64,000 bases of DNA. It comes from Amaranthus tricolor (lineage: Eukaryota > Streptophyta > Magnoliopsida > Caryophyllales > Amaranthaceae). Below, one piece after another: positions 1 through 12,641 of this stretch. The stretch is from the NCBI RefSeq assembly GCF_026212465.1, contig NC_080059.1, positions 7,141,811 to 7,205,810 of the forward strand, given 5' to 3'. Under the pieces are notes generated by a model. It saw only the letters and a program-made list of their open reading frames with translations. It had not been told where the DNA came from and did no database searches. The translations under genes and the position numbers were made by a program. Positions within the stretch are counted from its first letter, which is position 1. Every line of letters begins with the position of its first letter.

Positions 1-80
1 TGTAAGTCTTCATTTGCATTTATATGATTAAGTTGCCGATTAAATAATATAATGTTACATTAACTAAATATTAATTGCAG

Positions 81-400
81 GCACAAGGTACGACAGACGT
101 GAAGCGGTACAGCCACGAGGAGCCGGTGAGGGAGATTGCGCATGGCATGCTCGTCGGCTCGCAGTCCAGCACTTCATACCGGAAGTCGCTGCAGAGTCCT
201 CATCGACTACCGCCCATACGCACGTCTCATCTCCTGCTTATGACTACCATTTGGAGGAGATGGACCATTCATACCCCGTTGACGTTGCGGAGACCTCGCA
301 GGCTGGTCCATCACAGCCATCACAGTACCAGTCCCCTCCACTGCCAGAGCGACACCCGAACGCCTCTTACTACCGTAGGAGGCGTAGGAGACCAACTTAG
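81..400 (+). CDS. possible 3'-terminal exon of a transposon-derived plant gene (partial)
   Basis: An intron-like stretch ends in TTGCAG at 75-80, and one reading frame is then open from 81 to a TAG at 398-400. The frame is rich in Arg, Ser, Pro and Gln and ends in a run of six arginines followed by Pro-Thr. It is clearly more GC-rich than its surroundings, which supports coding. Low-complexity Pro/Gln tails ending in poly-Arg are common in plant mobile-domain or MULE-derived proteins, so I suspect such a gene entering from the left of the window. No catalytic motif is visible and the upstream exons are outside the window. A competing frame starting near 75 is also open to 413, so the frame choice is not certain. 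Confidence 0.3.
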
Positions 401-643
401 TTGGATAGGGTAGATGAGGGTCGTGAGCGTTAACGTTTAAGTTTTGTGTATTTGGATCGACTATGTACATATATATATATATATATTTTTATTGAGTTGT
501 ATATTTCAAACATTTGTATATATTTTGTTGTATATATATATTTAATTACTTTATCATAACCTCCAAGCTTTGACTTATTCTGATGTCTCTAGTGCAAATA
601 CAACAAAAAACAAGAAAATAAAGGAAAAAAATATTTAATTAGT

Positions 644-757
644 TGTTCGCAGTTAGTAACTGCGAACAGCAAATAAGACAAATTAACTGTTCGCAGTTAC
701 TAACTGCAAGCAGCTATTTTGTCTTATTTGCTATTCGCAGTTACTAACTGCGAACAG
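644..757. repeat. nested palindrome built from a TGTTCGCAGTTA unit
   Basis: Three short hairpins, at 644-668, 687-713 and 731-757, each pair a TGTTCGCAGTTA-type arm with its reverse complement around one unpaired base. The spacers between them (AAATAAGACA and its complement TGTCTTATTT) are also inverted. The whole block is therefore one large near-palindrome centred at about base 700. A related copy lies at 18064-18295. Confidence 0.8.
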
Positions 758-771
758 CACCAAACCATAGA

Positions 772-3700
772 TTTGAGATTTTCACGCTTACTTTTGGAAA
801 TTTTTTGACTCTTAATTAATTTAATTATTTTTTTTTAGCTTAGGCATTTCAAATTTTCTTAATAGTTGAGGAAAATATATAGTAGTATATCAATTAACAA
901 CTCATTCCTATTTTGTGCGTACAAGGTTGATTATATAAACTGAATAACTACTGAATACTTGAATTTAAGGCTTTTTAACTTTTGAATTTTGATTAAGAAA
1001 TGATCATTAAAGTTCAACTCAATAAATGTTTGTAACATGATATTCAACTAAAAAAATTACACTTTTCAACAAAATTATATTAATTTTTTATTATCATTCT
1101 TATCATTTATTACCGAAAATTAAATGGTCTGTTAATGTTATACTTTCCTAATAAGATCTAATTAATATTAAGGAGGGAGGGCGAGGCCTTTACAGTGTTT
1201 GTAAATACTCACTTTGTCTCTCTTAGTTTAAGCAGCTTTTCATTTTATTTGTACAACTAATTTTTCATTTTTTTTTCTTTTTTTAATAATGGTTTTACTT
1301 TCTTTTTTCTAATTTTATTTAGAAACTTATTTCCTTTCTGTCTAAACTAATCATTTTTGTTAAATATTTATTTTTTGTATTATTCTCTAAATTAATTCAT
1401 GAATTAATATTAAACAAGAGGTAGAGGGGAAATAATACCACTACAATAAGGACATAGTTACCTTGTGGTTCATAAATGTCATGTTGTGATGTGGTCATGG
1501 TGTGTGCTTTCAACTTCAAAAAAATGAGCATAATTATAAATTGTAGTACTGCCATTTCAATAATTGTTCAAACTTTTATTTTAAATCAAAGACAAGAAAA
1601 CTACTCCTAGTAAATGTTAACATAAATAGAATCGTACATGTTGGTAGAGATTTTTGTGTTATATAGTGCTAATTCAAAAGAATGAAAAGTGTAGTATGTG
1701 TGAATAACTATAGTGTAGTTCTTATTTTATCAGTTATATACTAGACTGAATCAATGTTGATGTATCAAGTATTTTCACTTAAAAAATAAAGTATTTTGAA
1801 TAATTACTAATATAAATATTTACTCATTTATTTTACACAAATTGAAGTAAGAGATTTTTAAGATATTTATTTGTCTCATTGAGATTGCGACATTATTTAT
1901 CTCTATGTGAAAACTTTTGCGGAGAAAAGTAAAAATAATATAACAGAGATAATAGAGTGTAACAAACTCAATGGAACAAAGCAATTGATCTTATTTGATC
2001 TTCTCTACACGAAAAATGCTAATTGTTTGAGCTTTTAGCAATTAAATCTTCTTAATATAAATAGTACTATCAATCTTTTAAAGCTCTTTAATTTTTTTTT
2101 TATATTCCATAGCTAATTAATTTATGAATATTTGTAATACTTATTTATTTATTTATCATTAGTATTAATAAAAAAAAACTATTTGAATATGAATGTGAGT
2201 TTAATTAAAAAGAATTTGCATTATTTGAGTTTTGGCTAATATATTATTTTTGTAGGTAATAAAAACTAATTATGGACAGATTGACTATACATTTAAGTGG
2301 ATTTTGTACACTTGAAATGTAAAAAGCCGTAATCAAAAGATACCTAATAATATATATGATTGTTAACCATAAATCAATATAAAATATAATTCATAAGATA
2401 TTTAATTTTTTAAACATATAATTGATCCAAACATTATTTTGATTGCAACTTAAATTATTGATCTCCAAGTTTGGAAAATAAAAACAATTATGTTCCTAGT
2501 TGAAAAATGTACAAATATAAGTTCAACAACAAAATCAATTTAGACTATAATAATAGGATAATATAGGGTGTAAGAACTTAGGCACATGGAATATGGAACT
2601 CCAATGGTGTATCAACTAATGAGATGATGGACTTGATATGAGACTATTGATTGATTGTTTGGAGGAATATAATGCTATATAAATCATCATTTTTATGTGA
2701 AAATTTTTGTATGACCATAATCTTAGCTTGTACAATCTAAAATATTTTGAATATTTTTTTTTTCATGCGATCCAATGCATTAATTCAATTTATAATATCT
2801 CTAATTATGTATAATAAAAAATTATCAAAATTTGATATTAATAATATTTACATCGAGACAAATTAAGCAAGATCTCACTTGACTATGCTATAACTTATAG
2901 ATTAAAAATTAATCACCAATTAAGGGAGTTAAATGAATAGTGTAAATATTTTCAATGTTGCAAGTAAATTGAAACGAAGAAAGTATATAGAGTCAAGCAA
3001 TTACTAAGGTACTCATTTAGAATAAGAATGTAAATGAGGTTCGTCTGAATAGTTTATTGGACAATTTTAACTTATTTAGATATAATTATATATTTTGGTG
3101 GTCAAACCATCTATTGCTAGTGTTTGGTCTATTAGCAAAATGAAATAAATTTTTTTCATGAATTAAGGAGTAATTCACAACAATTTGCTCCTACCAACAT
3201 GCTCAACATCAGTTAATTAATTTGATTAATTTAGTTATCCACTCTAATCAATAATCGACGATTTGCCAAATACCTTCAATATGTCAAAACTAAAAAATAC
3301 AGCAAATTGGAGGGTCCATAAAATTCCTGTTTGTATTATTTGAGGTTTGGTCTTTAATGGTCACAAATCCATGAAAATTACTTTTGTCACATCTTGCTTA
3401 ATCTTCATAGTGATCATATCCTGTTCTTGGAGCGTTATGAAACATTATTTGGGCCCTCATTGCCATTGGTTGTAAACCCATTAAAAAAAGAGGTAAAATA
3501 GTTCTGCAAGAATATAAATTAAGAAGGTAAATAATTTAATTTTTACTTCATTTTCATATAATAATCTCAATTATTAATTAATTATAAATAATTCAAACTT
3601 TGAGAGATATTTACCGATAATATATCGGAGTACCCGATAATTTACCAGTAATTACTCCCTCTGTTTCTTATGTTTACACCATTTGATTTAAAAACTTTCA

Positions 3701-4295
3701 CATATTTAAATTATATGGTACAAATTCAAAAAAATAGAAGAAATATTACTAAAAGGCCGAGTATGTTAAGACTTGAGAATCATCTAGTGATTGCAAGGGG
3801 ATTGTTTCGTATAATTGATCTTAATTACACCTTGCTTTAGCTAAGGGTTTCCTACCAAAAAATAAGTTATGAGAATATATAAATTTTCGATAGAAAATAT
3901 ACTTTATATTAAGTTTCTTTTTTTTTTTTTTTTTTTTTTTAATTCAACATTTTTCATCTACAAAAAATGCATACCCATCACATGTCATATCATTCACAAG
4001 TATTTCTCTGAAGCGCAAAAGACTTCTCTAAACTCATAAGTTATTGTAGTCTGTAGATCAATAATCACTCTCACAACCTATAAAATCAACCCATACCAAG
4101 ATATTGAATTATAGGAGTAATTTAGGTTTTTGGGCCATTTAGAGGGTTGAGGTGTTTTTAAGGCTAGGAAGGGTTTTGCGGCATTTATGTGGGGTTTAAG
4201 GGGTAGTGGCTGGTTCTATGGAGAACTATTATTTAGTGGTTGAACCGGAATAAGGTTAAAGTTGAGCCTATGTGAGATGTTTGTCTAAGCTCTAA
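772..4295. other. gene-free AT-rich intergenic stretch
   Basis: No credible coding frame was seen. It contains decayed miniature-element sequence. The part around 2770-2950 resembles the interior of the Stowaway-like copies at 13809-14066 and 16954-17203, and 3655-3670 has a CTCCCTCTGTTTC-type end typical of Stowaway elements. A long T-run lies near 3918-3940. Confidence 0.5.
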
Positions 4296-4300
4296 ATTAA

Positions 4301-4817
4301 TGTCGTTAATGGTGACTCAAACTAGCAAGCACCATTGAAAAATGAATATGGGTCAAAAAGGTAGTCCGCGGGGCACGGAGGGGCTGCTGTCCAGGTCCGG
4401 GGTCGCGGAGTGCGTTTTGTCTTCATTTCACAGCTCGCATAGTTGTACACGGCTCGCGAAATGGCGGTTTCTTTTCAGGGGAGGTGTCTTTAGGGCCGGT
4501 TACTTTGTGTTTATTATGTAATTACTTCCTTTTATTGGGCATTAGTATATAAACTTCCATTTTAGGGTAAATACATGATGATTCACAAATTGAGAGAGAT
4601 CACAAGAGAACCATTATAATTTGTGAGTGTAATTGTAATTCATCTTGTAAATTCTTTGCGATCATAGTAAAATTATTTTATCTCGGTATCGGTGGACGTA
4701 GCTATCACATTGATAGTGAACTACGTTAAATCTCTTGTACCATTTTCTTATTGTTTGCATTGAATTTCTTATTGTTTCATTATTGTTTATCGACCTTGCT
4801 TTCGCTGTTGCATAACA
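4301..4817. mobile_element. solo LTR of an LTR retrotransposon
   Basis: A 517-bp block begins TGTCGTTAATGG and ends TTGCATAACA, giving TG...CA termini with a TGT/ACA match. It is flanked on both sides by ATTAA (4296-4300 and 4818-4822), a 5-bp target duplication. Inside it are GC-rich sequence and a TATA-like GTATATAAAC near 4547. No internal retrotransposon domain or second LTR is nearby. The family, gypsy or copia, cannot be told. Because ATTAA is a weak word in AT-rich DNA, the exact ends are less certain than the LTR nature. Confidence 0.55.
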
Positions 4818-4822
4818 ATTAA

Positions 4823-6869
4823 ATTATTTTAATTAGGATATAGTAGACTGAGGAGCGAAAAACTAAATTTTAAACATTTTTTTTAGAAAAATAATTCATA
4901 TTCAAATGAAATAAATCAAATTTTTGAGAAGCTTAAAAATGAAAATGAGGAAGAAAGAAAAGCAATGAAGAGTAGGGTATTCATATAGAAGTATACAATT
5001 AATCCATGTTCACATTCATTGCCAAACACATAGACTTCTATAGACGATAGGCTTTTCTAAGACATATCGAATGATAAATTATTGACTATGCCAAAAAGAT
5101 AGAGTAAGCTGTGTTTTGTAACCAATCGTCTGCCTACCATTTATTTAAGCAATTTGCTTCTACTTATGCTAACGAATCATCATTTTTTTTGGTATGATAT
5201 AATATGTCTCTCCATACTCTAACTTGTGTATATGTCTCTCCATACTCTAACTTGTGTTATTGTATGGGATGTTGAGTTGTTGATTCTGATTTTTTTTATT
5301 TTTGCTACAATTAATGTTAGTATCATGTTGAGAAGTAGTAATTAAAAAAAAAATCATTAGATTAAGTAAATTAAAGTAGTTTTTTATATTTTGTTTTACA
5401 AGTTATTTATTAAATAATTTTTTAGTTTTTGATCGACTAACAAGCTAAAAATCCCTTATCACACCAAATTATTTACCAAACACTCTAAGTATAAAAGTTC
5501 AAATATTTTAATTTTTTTTTTTAAGATAAATATTTAAACTTTTGTTTCTCAAGCATTATATCCCTATATCTCTCTTTTAAGATTATCTATATATACTATT
5601 AAATTTTTTTTTTATTTATACTTAACAACGAAATTCCTCTTTAATACGTATGTAATTCATTATTATTTAGTAAACACTAGGATAAGTGAGTACTCCTATT
5701 GAATAGGGTGATTCAGCAATTTATAGTAGTATAAAATCTCAAATACTAATTTTTCTAGTATAAAATCTGAGTCTTTGTTTTATTTTTTACTGATTAAAAT
5801 TAAAAATAATTAAAATATATTTAAAATATTAAAAAAACAGATGACTTGTAAAAATATTAGTTTTTAACATAAATTAATAAAAATTTAAGTTTTATCGTCA
5901 ATTATCTCAAAATCAAAATTATCTTATCAATATTTATCAAGTTATTAGTAAAGCAAAGAAAACAATATAATCACTATAGACCACATACTTATAGAAGGTA
6001 TGTACAGTTTACATACACAAGATAAATGAAAAAAAAAATTGATATCTTTGAGGTCTTATATGGATTTTTATTTAACTGCAAGCGTATGGTGAAAGTTTAA
6101 TTTATGGGTCGTCTTAAAAAAGCTAATTTATTATGATTTGCTTATTTTAATTGTTGCGCGATAAGAAACAAATTATATGAAGAAATTATACCTAAAACCT
6201 CTCAAAAATTAGCATAAATAATCAAAATAATTAAAATCGCATACTTCTTCCAATATATACACAAAATGACTAACAACCACTATCATAAAAATGTATAAAT
6301 CATGAAAATAAGTTGCACTTATTAGGATCCGAACATGAATTTGTAAAATCCATGGATACAGATTTGAATCCTTATAATTTAGACCTAAGATCCGAATCTA
6401 AATCTTCGTCCTTCCTTAGAAAATAGATTTGAATTTGGGTCCACCTGAATCAGGTTCAGATCTGATCCCTAATCTAGGTTGATCTCAAAGATAATTCAAT
6501 AATCCGACTCGAATTCGACTATGACCCTATTCAGACTTCGACTTGACCCGACGTCCGACTCCCATTCCGACTCCAACTTTGTTGCAATATACGAGTGTAT
6601 AGTTTATCTTATACAAATTTATATTTTAATATTGATAGAGACATATTAATGCACTTATGTTAAGCAAATTTTTATTATATGATTTTATTAAGTCTCCCCT
6701 ATTAATAAGTGAGTAGATTATAGACTCTTATATAGTTGATCAAGTTCGATCTATCAAGTATTACAACAATTAATAGAGGTCTGAGAACTTGAGTCTGAGC
6801 AAAATTAGTGGATATAAAATTCAGATTCGAGTCTGATGTGAATTTAAAATCCCACTTTTATTCAAAATT
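4823..6869. other. gene-free stretch with small repeats
   Basis: No gene was seen. A 28-bp unit beginning TATGTCTCTCC is tandemly duplicated at 5203-5258. From about 6330 to 6850 there is a decayed repeat rich in TCCGAC/GATTCGA words, which recurs at about 13080-13430. Confidence 0.5.
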
Positions 6870-7126
6870 TTAAAGGTGTTTGGTAAATAACTGATAGCTG
6901 ATTATAGAGGCTGATTTGATCAGCTGATTTTATTGACTTGTTTGACCAGCTGATTTTAAACCTGCTGCTATAAGTAGTTTGTTCAAAAACAGCTTTTTTG
7001 TATCAATAAGCTGTCTCAACTAGCTATTTCACCAAACATTAGCGTTTGCTGGTTTGACCACCCAATCCTCTATTAATATCAAAATAAACTAAAATTACTC
7101 AATAAGTTAATTTGCAAAACACCCTC
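6870..7126. mobile_element. MITE-like element with GGTGTTTGG-type ends
   Basis: The left end reads AAGGTGTTTGGTAAA and the right end GCAAAACACCC, which are inverted. The interior is rich in CAGCTGATTTT-like words. The ends resemble those of the elements at 20060-20366 and 32542-32900, suggesting a family of hAT-type miniature elements. Target duplications were not resolved. Confidence 0.45.
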
Positions 7127-7680
7127 AACCAGAACATGTATAATCTGATTCAAGACGAACTATAAACCATCCTATATATATAGTATAGCATAGGCAAATG
7201 TTGAATCTTGATAAAATTACCCCAAAGAAGTTTACGTTTGCATGATTACAAAGTTGCAATTAGGGGATTCGATGAAGATGAGATAATGCCGACTGACACG
7301 TAATTTTCTGGTTGTAAGATGAATACAGTTTTCATCACACACATGGCATTCAATTTAAATGTCAGTACATGAAACAGAAAATTTATAATTTTACGGCCAT
7401 TTTCATTAAAAAAAATAAACAATACTCTATCTTAGCTGGGTTTGGGTACACCGTACATTTAATTACGTGAATATTTTTATTTTAATATTATTAGTAGCAA
7501 TTTTAAAGAGATCAAAAATTACAATAAAAGAAACAAATTTCAAGAAGGCCTTGATGGTCCTTTAATTCCCATCTGTAAATGGCTTTTCCGAATGGCTTTT
7601 CAAAGTTAGGCTGCAACAAGATAACAAGAGTGGAGTAAGTAATTTTGAAACTGTTTATTTTTCATAAAGTTTTTAAATTG

Positions 7681-8128
7681 GGCCTTTTATATTTAAAATA
7701 AAAAAAGATTATTTTAAACTTAAATTAAGTTGTTAAAAATTAAATTTTTTTTTAATGTTAAAATGAGAGAGAAAAAATAGTAATAGATTGATGACCAATA
7801 ATAGAAAGAGTAAAAGTTTAAAGGGTTGAAAAATTTTAAAATAAATTTTTGATTATTTTTATGAATTAAGTTAGTGATAATTGATATTTGATAAATGTGC
7901 AAACATTAAATGAGGTAAGAAAAATATTTGAAAGATAAACAGTTATTTTGAAAAGAGATATAAAAGGAGAGAAAAAATATAATCAATAGGTTTTGAACAT
8001 ATTAAGTAAAACTCTTATCAACAACTCTACTACAATAGTATGTTATTTTAATATAAATTTTTAATATATGGCCCTTTAAATTTGAAGCTCTGTACGATTG
8101 AACACCTCAGATGGCTCCAGAACCGCCA
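7681..8128. repeat. dispersed repeat, copy 1 (CCAGAACCGCC end)
   Basis: This block is similar over about 400 bp to 31898-32516: the same AAGTTGTTAAAAATTAAA interior and the same end in CCAGAACCGCC. A shorter relative lies at 58503-58785 in a PLD intron. It looks like a non-autonomous DNA transposon, with no coding capacity visible. Confidence 0.6.
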
Positions 8129-8193
8129 CAGCAAGAGTACTGCATTCATTTTTGGTACTTTCTAACTACAGCAAAATTCATCCCTATCGCTTC

Positions 8194-8263
8194 TCAAATC
8201 TCTAGTCTATCTACAACTATCTTATAGGTCAAATCTCTAGTCTATCTACAACTATCTTATAGG
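8194..8263. repeat. perfect 35-bp tandem duplication
   Basis: A 35-bp unit starting TCAAATCTCTAGTC occurs twice head to tail, at 8194-8228 and 8229-8263, without any difference that I can see. This is a recent local duplication in gene-free DNA. Confidence 0.85.
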
Positions 8264-9217
8264 GATTTTATAAAATTTATTGAAAAATACTTTACTTTGA
8301 ATTATTAATGGTTTAGACTCCTCAATCTCATAAAATTTAACCTAAGTACAAGTTGTGTGCAAATTAAAAAATACAAATTATTATATTAGATGATTACACT
8401 GTGAGATCATTATCTTTATTTTTGTCTTAAATTTTAATTGATCTTCAACGTTTCACTATTTAAACACTAATTATGTGTCTCATCAAACTTGAAAAATTTA
8501 ATCATAGTCATCTTTAGTAATATTGAATTCAATGCTTTAATTTAATGTAAATTTCTTTATCGTCTTTTTAATTACATGTAAATAAATAAAATAATAATGA
8601 TCAAACTAACATTTAAGTCAATAGTTTGTTGGTATATTGACAAAATAGAAGTATCTATTAGAACCAATATGATGAAAATACTATAGATGAGACTCTTTAC
8701 ATTTCTAGTTTTAAGTTAAATATTTAACACCAAATACAAAAATAATTTATATTGTATATCTTGAGCTCTTAGTCAACTTAGATTTTTGATTCCTTGACAT
8801 AAATCATCAAAAGTATATAACATTGAGGTTAGACAAGACCCACGAGCATAAGCTTTCAATCGTCACACCGGTTACAGGCGTAGCATGTTCATAATTTTTT
8901 CAACAATGACAGACCAATATAGTCTGTTGGCATGCATACTCGTACCTTGACGCTCATATTATTCCACTTAGACACACTCACCACTCAACCGGCCCACAGA
9001 CATGACCAGCGGCAGCACGGTATGGCCCGTTGCCCATGTCTAGCTGAGACTTTGGGTATACCCTAATACCCATTACCCACCATGTAATAGTATTAGTACC
9101 AATAGGCAATTAATGGTTATATGAGGAAGGTGGATTGTAGGAAGAAATAAGCCAAAGTGGGGTTGGGAGAGGGAATAAGGTGGAGCATGTGTCAAGTGTG
9201 GGTCCCAACCTGCAGTG

Positions 9218-9246
9218 CACGTGCTCTCCTATAAAAAGCCACGTCA
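9218..9246 (+). promoter_or_regulatory. core promoter of the HIPP gene: G-box, TATA box, ACGT element
   Basis: A CACGTG G-box lies at 9218-9223, a TATAAAAA box at 9230-9237 and a CACGTCA element at 9240-9246, about 230-260 bases before the ATG at 9478. CACGTG and CACGTCA are classical bZIP/bHLH-type ACGT sites, often linked to abscisic acid or stress response. The link to stress is an inference. Confidence 0.6.
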
Positions 9247-9477
9247 TTGGAGGCTGATGATGATGAGGATGAGTGGCTACAGATCTGCCTCTCTACTCTA
9301 TTCTGATTTCTGCTTACTCACTCACTCACCCCTTCAGTCTTGAGAAGTGAGCCGCACACTGTGTCACTAAAAACTGACTCACAAATCTCATTATCTCCCT
9401 TCTTTCCTATACTCCACTCACAACAAAATTACTACCCATCTACCTAAATTAGGAGAGAGAAAAAAACCCACTTAAAA

Positions 9478-12346
9478 ATGGGAGAGGTCTCCACTAATCT
9501 TCTCTTCTTGATTCATCTTCAGCAAAACCCATTTTTTATTTCAATCTTTTGTTGATTTTTTATGCTAATTTTTGTTGTTTTTATTTATTTTTTAGGAGAA
9601 GAAAAAACCAGAAGGTGAGAAGAAATCTGAGGAGAAAAAAACAGAAGCTAAAAACCCAGAAACAGAGAAAGTTGAAAAACCAGCAGAAGGCGAGAAACCA
9701 AAAGTTGAGGAAAATAAATCAGAGGAGAATAAGAAAGAATCAAAAGTAGAACAGGCGCCGCCGCCTCCACCACCACCGCAGGAGATAATCTTGCGAGTTT
9801 TCATGCATTGTGAAGGATGTGCTCGTAAAGTTAGAAGATCTCTTAAAGGTTTTAACGGTAAGTTTTTCTGGTATTTTAGTAATATTTGAATTTGCACTGT
9901 ATAATAATGACTGAAATGAATGGATTTACAGGTGTGGAAGATGTAATGACAGATTGCAAAACGCATAAAGTAGTGGTGAAAGGAGAGAAAGCAGATCCGT
10001 TGAAAGTGTTGGATAGGCTTCAGAAAAAAACACATCGTCAAGTTGAATTACTCTCTCCAATCCCTAAACCTCCGGCTGCAGAAGAAGCTGTTAAATCGGA
10101 GGAAAAACAGCCCCCTAAACCAGAAGAGATTAAAGAAGAGGTGTTTTTCTTTTCTTTTTTTTTTCTTTTATGTGGTGATTTTCTTTTTTTAATATGAGAA
10201 AAATCCGATGTTTGGATTATTTTTTATATAAAAGAAAGATGGAAAATTATAAGCCCACAATTTAAAGCTGAGATTCTTAAAATTGAATTTAGTTTTCAGC
10301 GAGTCTAATCTTGTACAAGACGGCTGTTAATTTGAGCCGGCTCAATTTCTAGGCATTTTTTTTATTTTTTTTTGAATATTTTTCAATTTTGATGTTAAAG
10401 ATATTAATTTTAACTTCTAATTTTCAAAATTAATTGATACCTAGTTGTTGTAGGCCAACTCACACTTTATCTTAACTTAGGACTTCATCTTAACTTAGGA
10501 CAGTCTTGTCCAAGTTTTTGTGTTTAGTTTTTCTATTTTTCTGGGTCCCAATTTAATTTTATTCCGTCTCTATAATGAATATAACAAGAGTATAAATTTA
10601 AGAACATTTATTCTTCAATTTGATCTTTATTAGACATTTGTTAATGCATACCTCCTCCGTTTGAAATACTTCATTAGTGACATTAAAGTGACATGTTTAT
10701 TTTTCAATATTAGTATCATAACAAGTATAATAAATACAATAAAATAGAGAAGTATATTCAATAGATCTTTATATGATTATGTTTATTTTATAGATTAAAA
10801 TAAAATATAAATTAAAAAAATAGTTGAATAATCTTGAATTTTAATTTAAAATCTTGAATAAAGTGTGTTTTGTGATTTTCTCATAAAGTAGTTTTTTTAT
10901 TTGTAATAGTTTTGGTCTAACTCAATTGAAATGTCTAATTACCGTAAAAAAAAAATGTTAAAAATGTAAGAAATGGAGGGAGTATGATGAACCGTTATAA
11001 ATGACTTTTGTGTTGTTCATACTACTTTTGTTTTAAATTAATTTGTTATTTGAAAGTGTATAAATTTGTAATTATGCAGCCAAAAGTCATTACTGTGGTG
11101 CTCAAAGTTCACATGCATTGTGAGGCATGTTCTTTAGAGATCAAAAAACGCATCGAGAGAATTAAAGGTAATTCTCTTTTTCTTTAATTATCTTTTTTTT
11201 TATTATTTTCAAATTTTCAGTATATTTAATTATAAATATAAATTTTTTTAAGCATATTCCTAGTCTAGTCTACTTTTTGTTGTTGGGCTATAATAAATTT
11301 TCTAAATGAAGTGTATTAAATATAAAATAAATTTCCATGTTTCTCAATGGGGTAATGATGTGATTTTCTATTCTGTTCATCAAAATCAGGACATTCTTCA
11401 TTCGAACAAGTATTATTTTAGTAGAACTATAACTAATCCATCAACTTCATGGTAGTTGAAAAAGTTTCATACTTAATTCTCCCAACTAAACTCATCTTCC
11501 TAAAGGACACTAAAATACAGGGCGAATATTCATCTTTACATGTTTGTCATGTATGGATTTGGTTTTTGATCAAATGAATCGTGCCATGACCTAGGCAACC
11601 TCGAGCTTAGATTCCCCGTTTATCGTGTGTCCATCATTTTTTGTGTTATATGTTACCCAATTCAATATTAATCGGATTTTTAATCAAATAATTGGGTTGT
11701 CCATAAAGGAAATGTAACGTAAAAGTAGGCATTAAGTTTTAATGGGATGGGCCTGAGAGGCGTATCTCAAAAGACAGGCCGATTTGGACTTAGATTCCCC
11801 CACCCATGTTCCTTTTTTATGATTAGTTCAAATTGTTTCTTCTAAATCACAATAATTACAAGACTTAATTAATTTTCAGAGGTGGAAGAAGCAATGCCAG
11901 ATCTAAAGAACTCACAAGTGACAGTGAAGGGAACATTTTCCCCAACAAAACTAGTAGAATATGTATACAAACGCACCGGAAAACATGCAACCATAATTCA
12001 ACAAGATCCCCCTGAGGAGAAAAAAGAGGAAGCAGGTAAAGAAGGAAAAGAGGATAAGAAAGAAGAAGCAGCTGGAGATCAAGAAGGGAAAAAGGCTGAA
12101 CAAAAAGGGGAGGAAGGAAAGAGCGACAAAAAAGAGGAAGGCGGTGGTGGAGGCGGAGGGCAAGAAGGAAAACCCGCTATTGAAAGTGGCGACGGGGCAG
12201 CAACAACGGTGGAGGAGGGACCTAAGATAGTAGAAATAAAGAGAAATGAGTTTTACTATTACCCTCCTAGGTATGCAATGGAAATGTATGCATATCCTCC
12301 TCAAATCTTTAGTGATGAGAATCCTAATGCTTGTTCTATCATGTAA
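9478..12346 (+). CDS. heavy metal-associated isoprenylated plant protein (HIPP), two HMA domains
   Basis: The exons are inferred at 9478-9486, 9596-9857, 9932-10140, 11080-11167 and 11880-12346; they join in frame to 344 residues. HIPPs are plant metallochaperone-like proteins anchored by a lipid tail. Two HMA domains each keep the metal-binding core: MHCEGC around residues 73-78 and MHCEAC around 172-177. Each domain is split by an intron just after its first helix. The N-terminus and the two linkers are Lys/Glu-rich and very acidic-basic, with a run of seven prolines before the first HMA. The C-terminus is Gly- and Tyr-rich and ends in CSIM, a CaaX box expected to be farnesylated. The tail resembles Arabidopsis HIPP5-7 type proteins. 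The first exon is only nine bases (Met-Gly-Glu). Intron 3 holds a Stowaway-like element. Cargo is not predictable; copper, zinc or cadmium have been reported for the family. Confidence 0.9.
10651..10982. mobile_element. Stowaway-like MITE in HIPP intron 3
   Basis: The ends are CCTCCTCCGTTTGAAATAC and, inverted, CTCCCTCCATTTC. TA dinucleotides flank both sides (10649-10650 and 10983-10984), as expected for Tc1/mariner-derived Stowaway elements. It has no coding capacity. Confidence 0.65.
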
Positions 12347-12635
12347 ATTTTTACTTTAAAACATTTGTGGGGACAAAAAAATATATTTGGTTTATTTTAT
12401 TAGTTGTATAATTGTTCTATTAGAAAGGGTCAAAGTCAGCAACTCATTATTCCGCACAAGTTAGAGTTCGGGGAAGAAGGATGGCAGGCAAATCATACCC
12501 GTACCCTTTTCAAGGAGCGGGAAGGAGTTCTAGGAAGGGTAATTATGTCAATCATATATTGCTTTTCTTTTTGTCTCTTTACATGTGCTCTTTGGTTAGT
12601 TTACTATAAAATCCATGCAGAGAAGTCCTAGCTAG

Positions 12636-12641
12636 AATAAA
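12636..12641 (+). terminator. candidate polyadenylation signal of the HIPP gene
   Basis: AATAAA lies about 290 bases after the HIPP stop codon. Plant signals are loose, so this is only a candidate. Confidence 0.3.

Noticed and set aside
207..470. Minus-strand open frame of 87 codons
   Set aside because: It is opposite a better plus-strand coding frame and its composition mirrors that frame; no family features.
7720..7902. 60-codon minus frame
   Set aside because: Low-complexity Tyr/Phe/Ile frame inside a dispersed repeat.
12404..12631. 75-codon plus frame after the HIPP gene
   Set aside because: It lies where the HIPP 3' UTR is expected and has no domain or homology signal.
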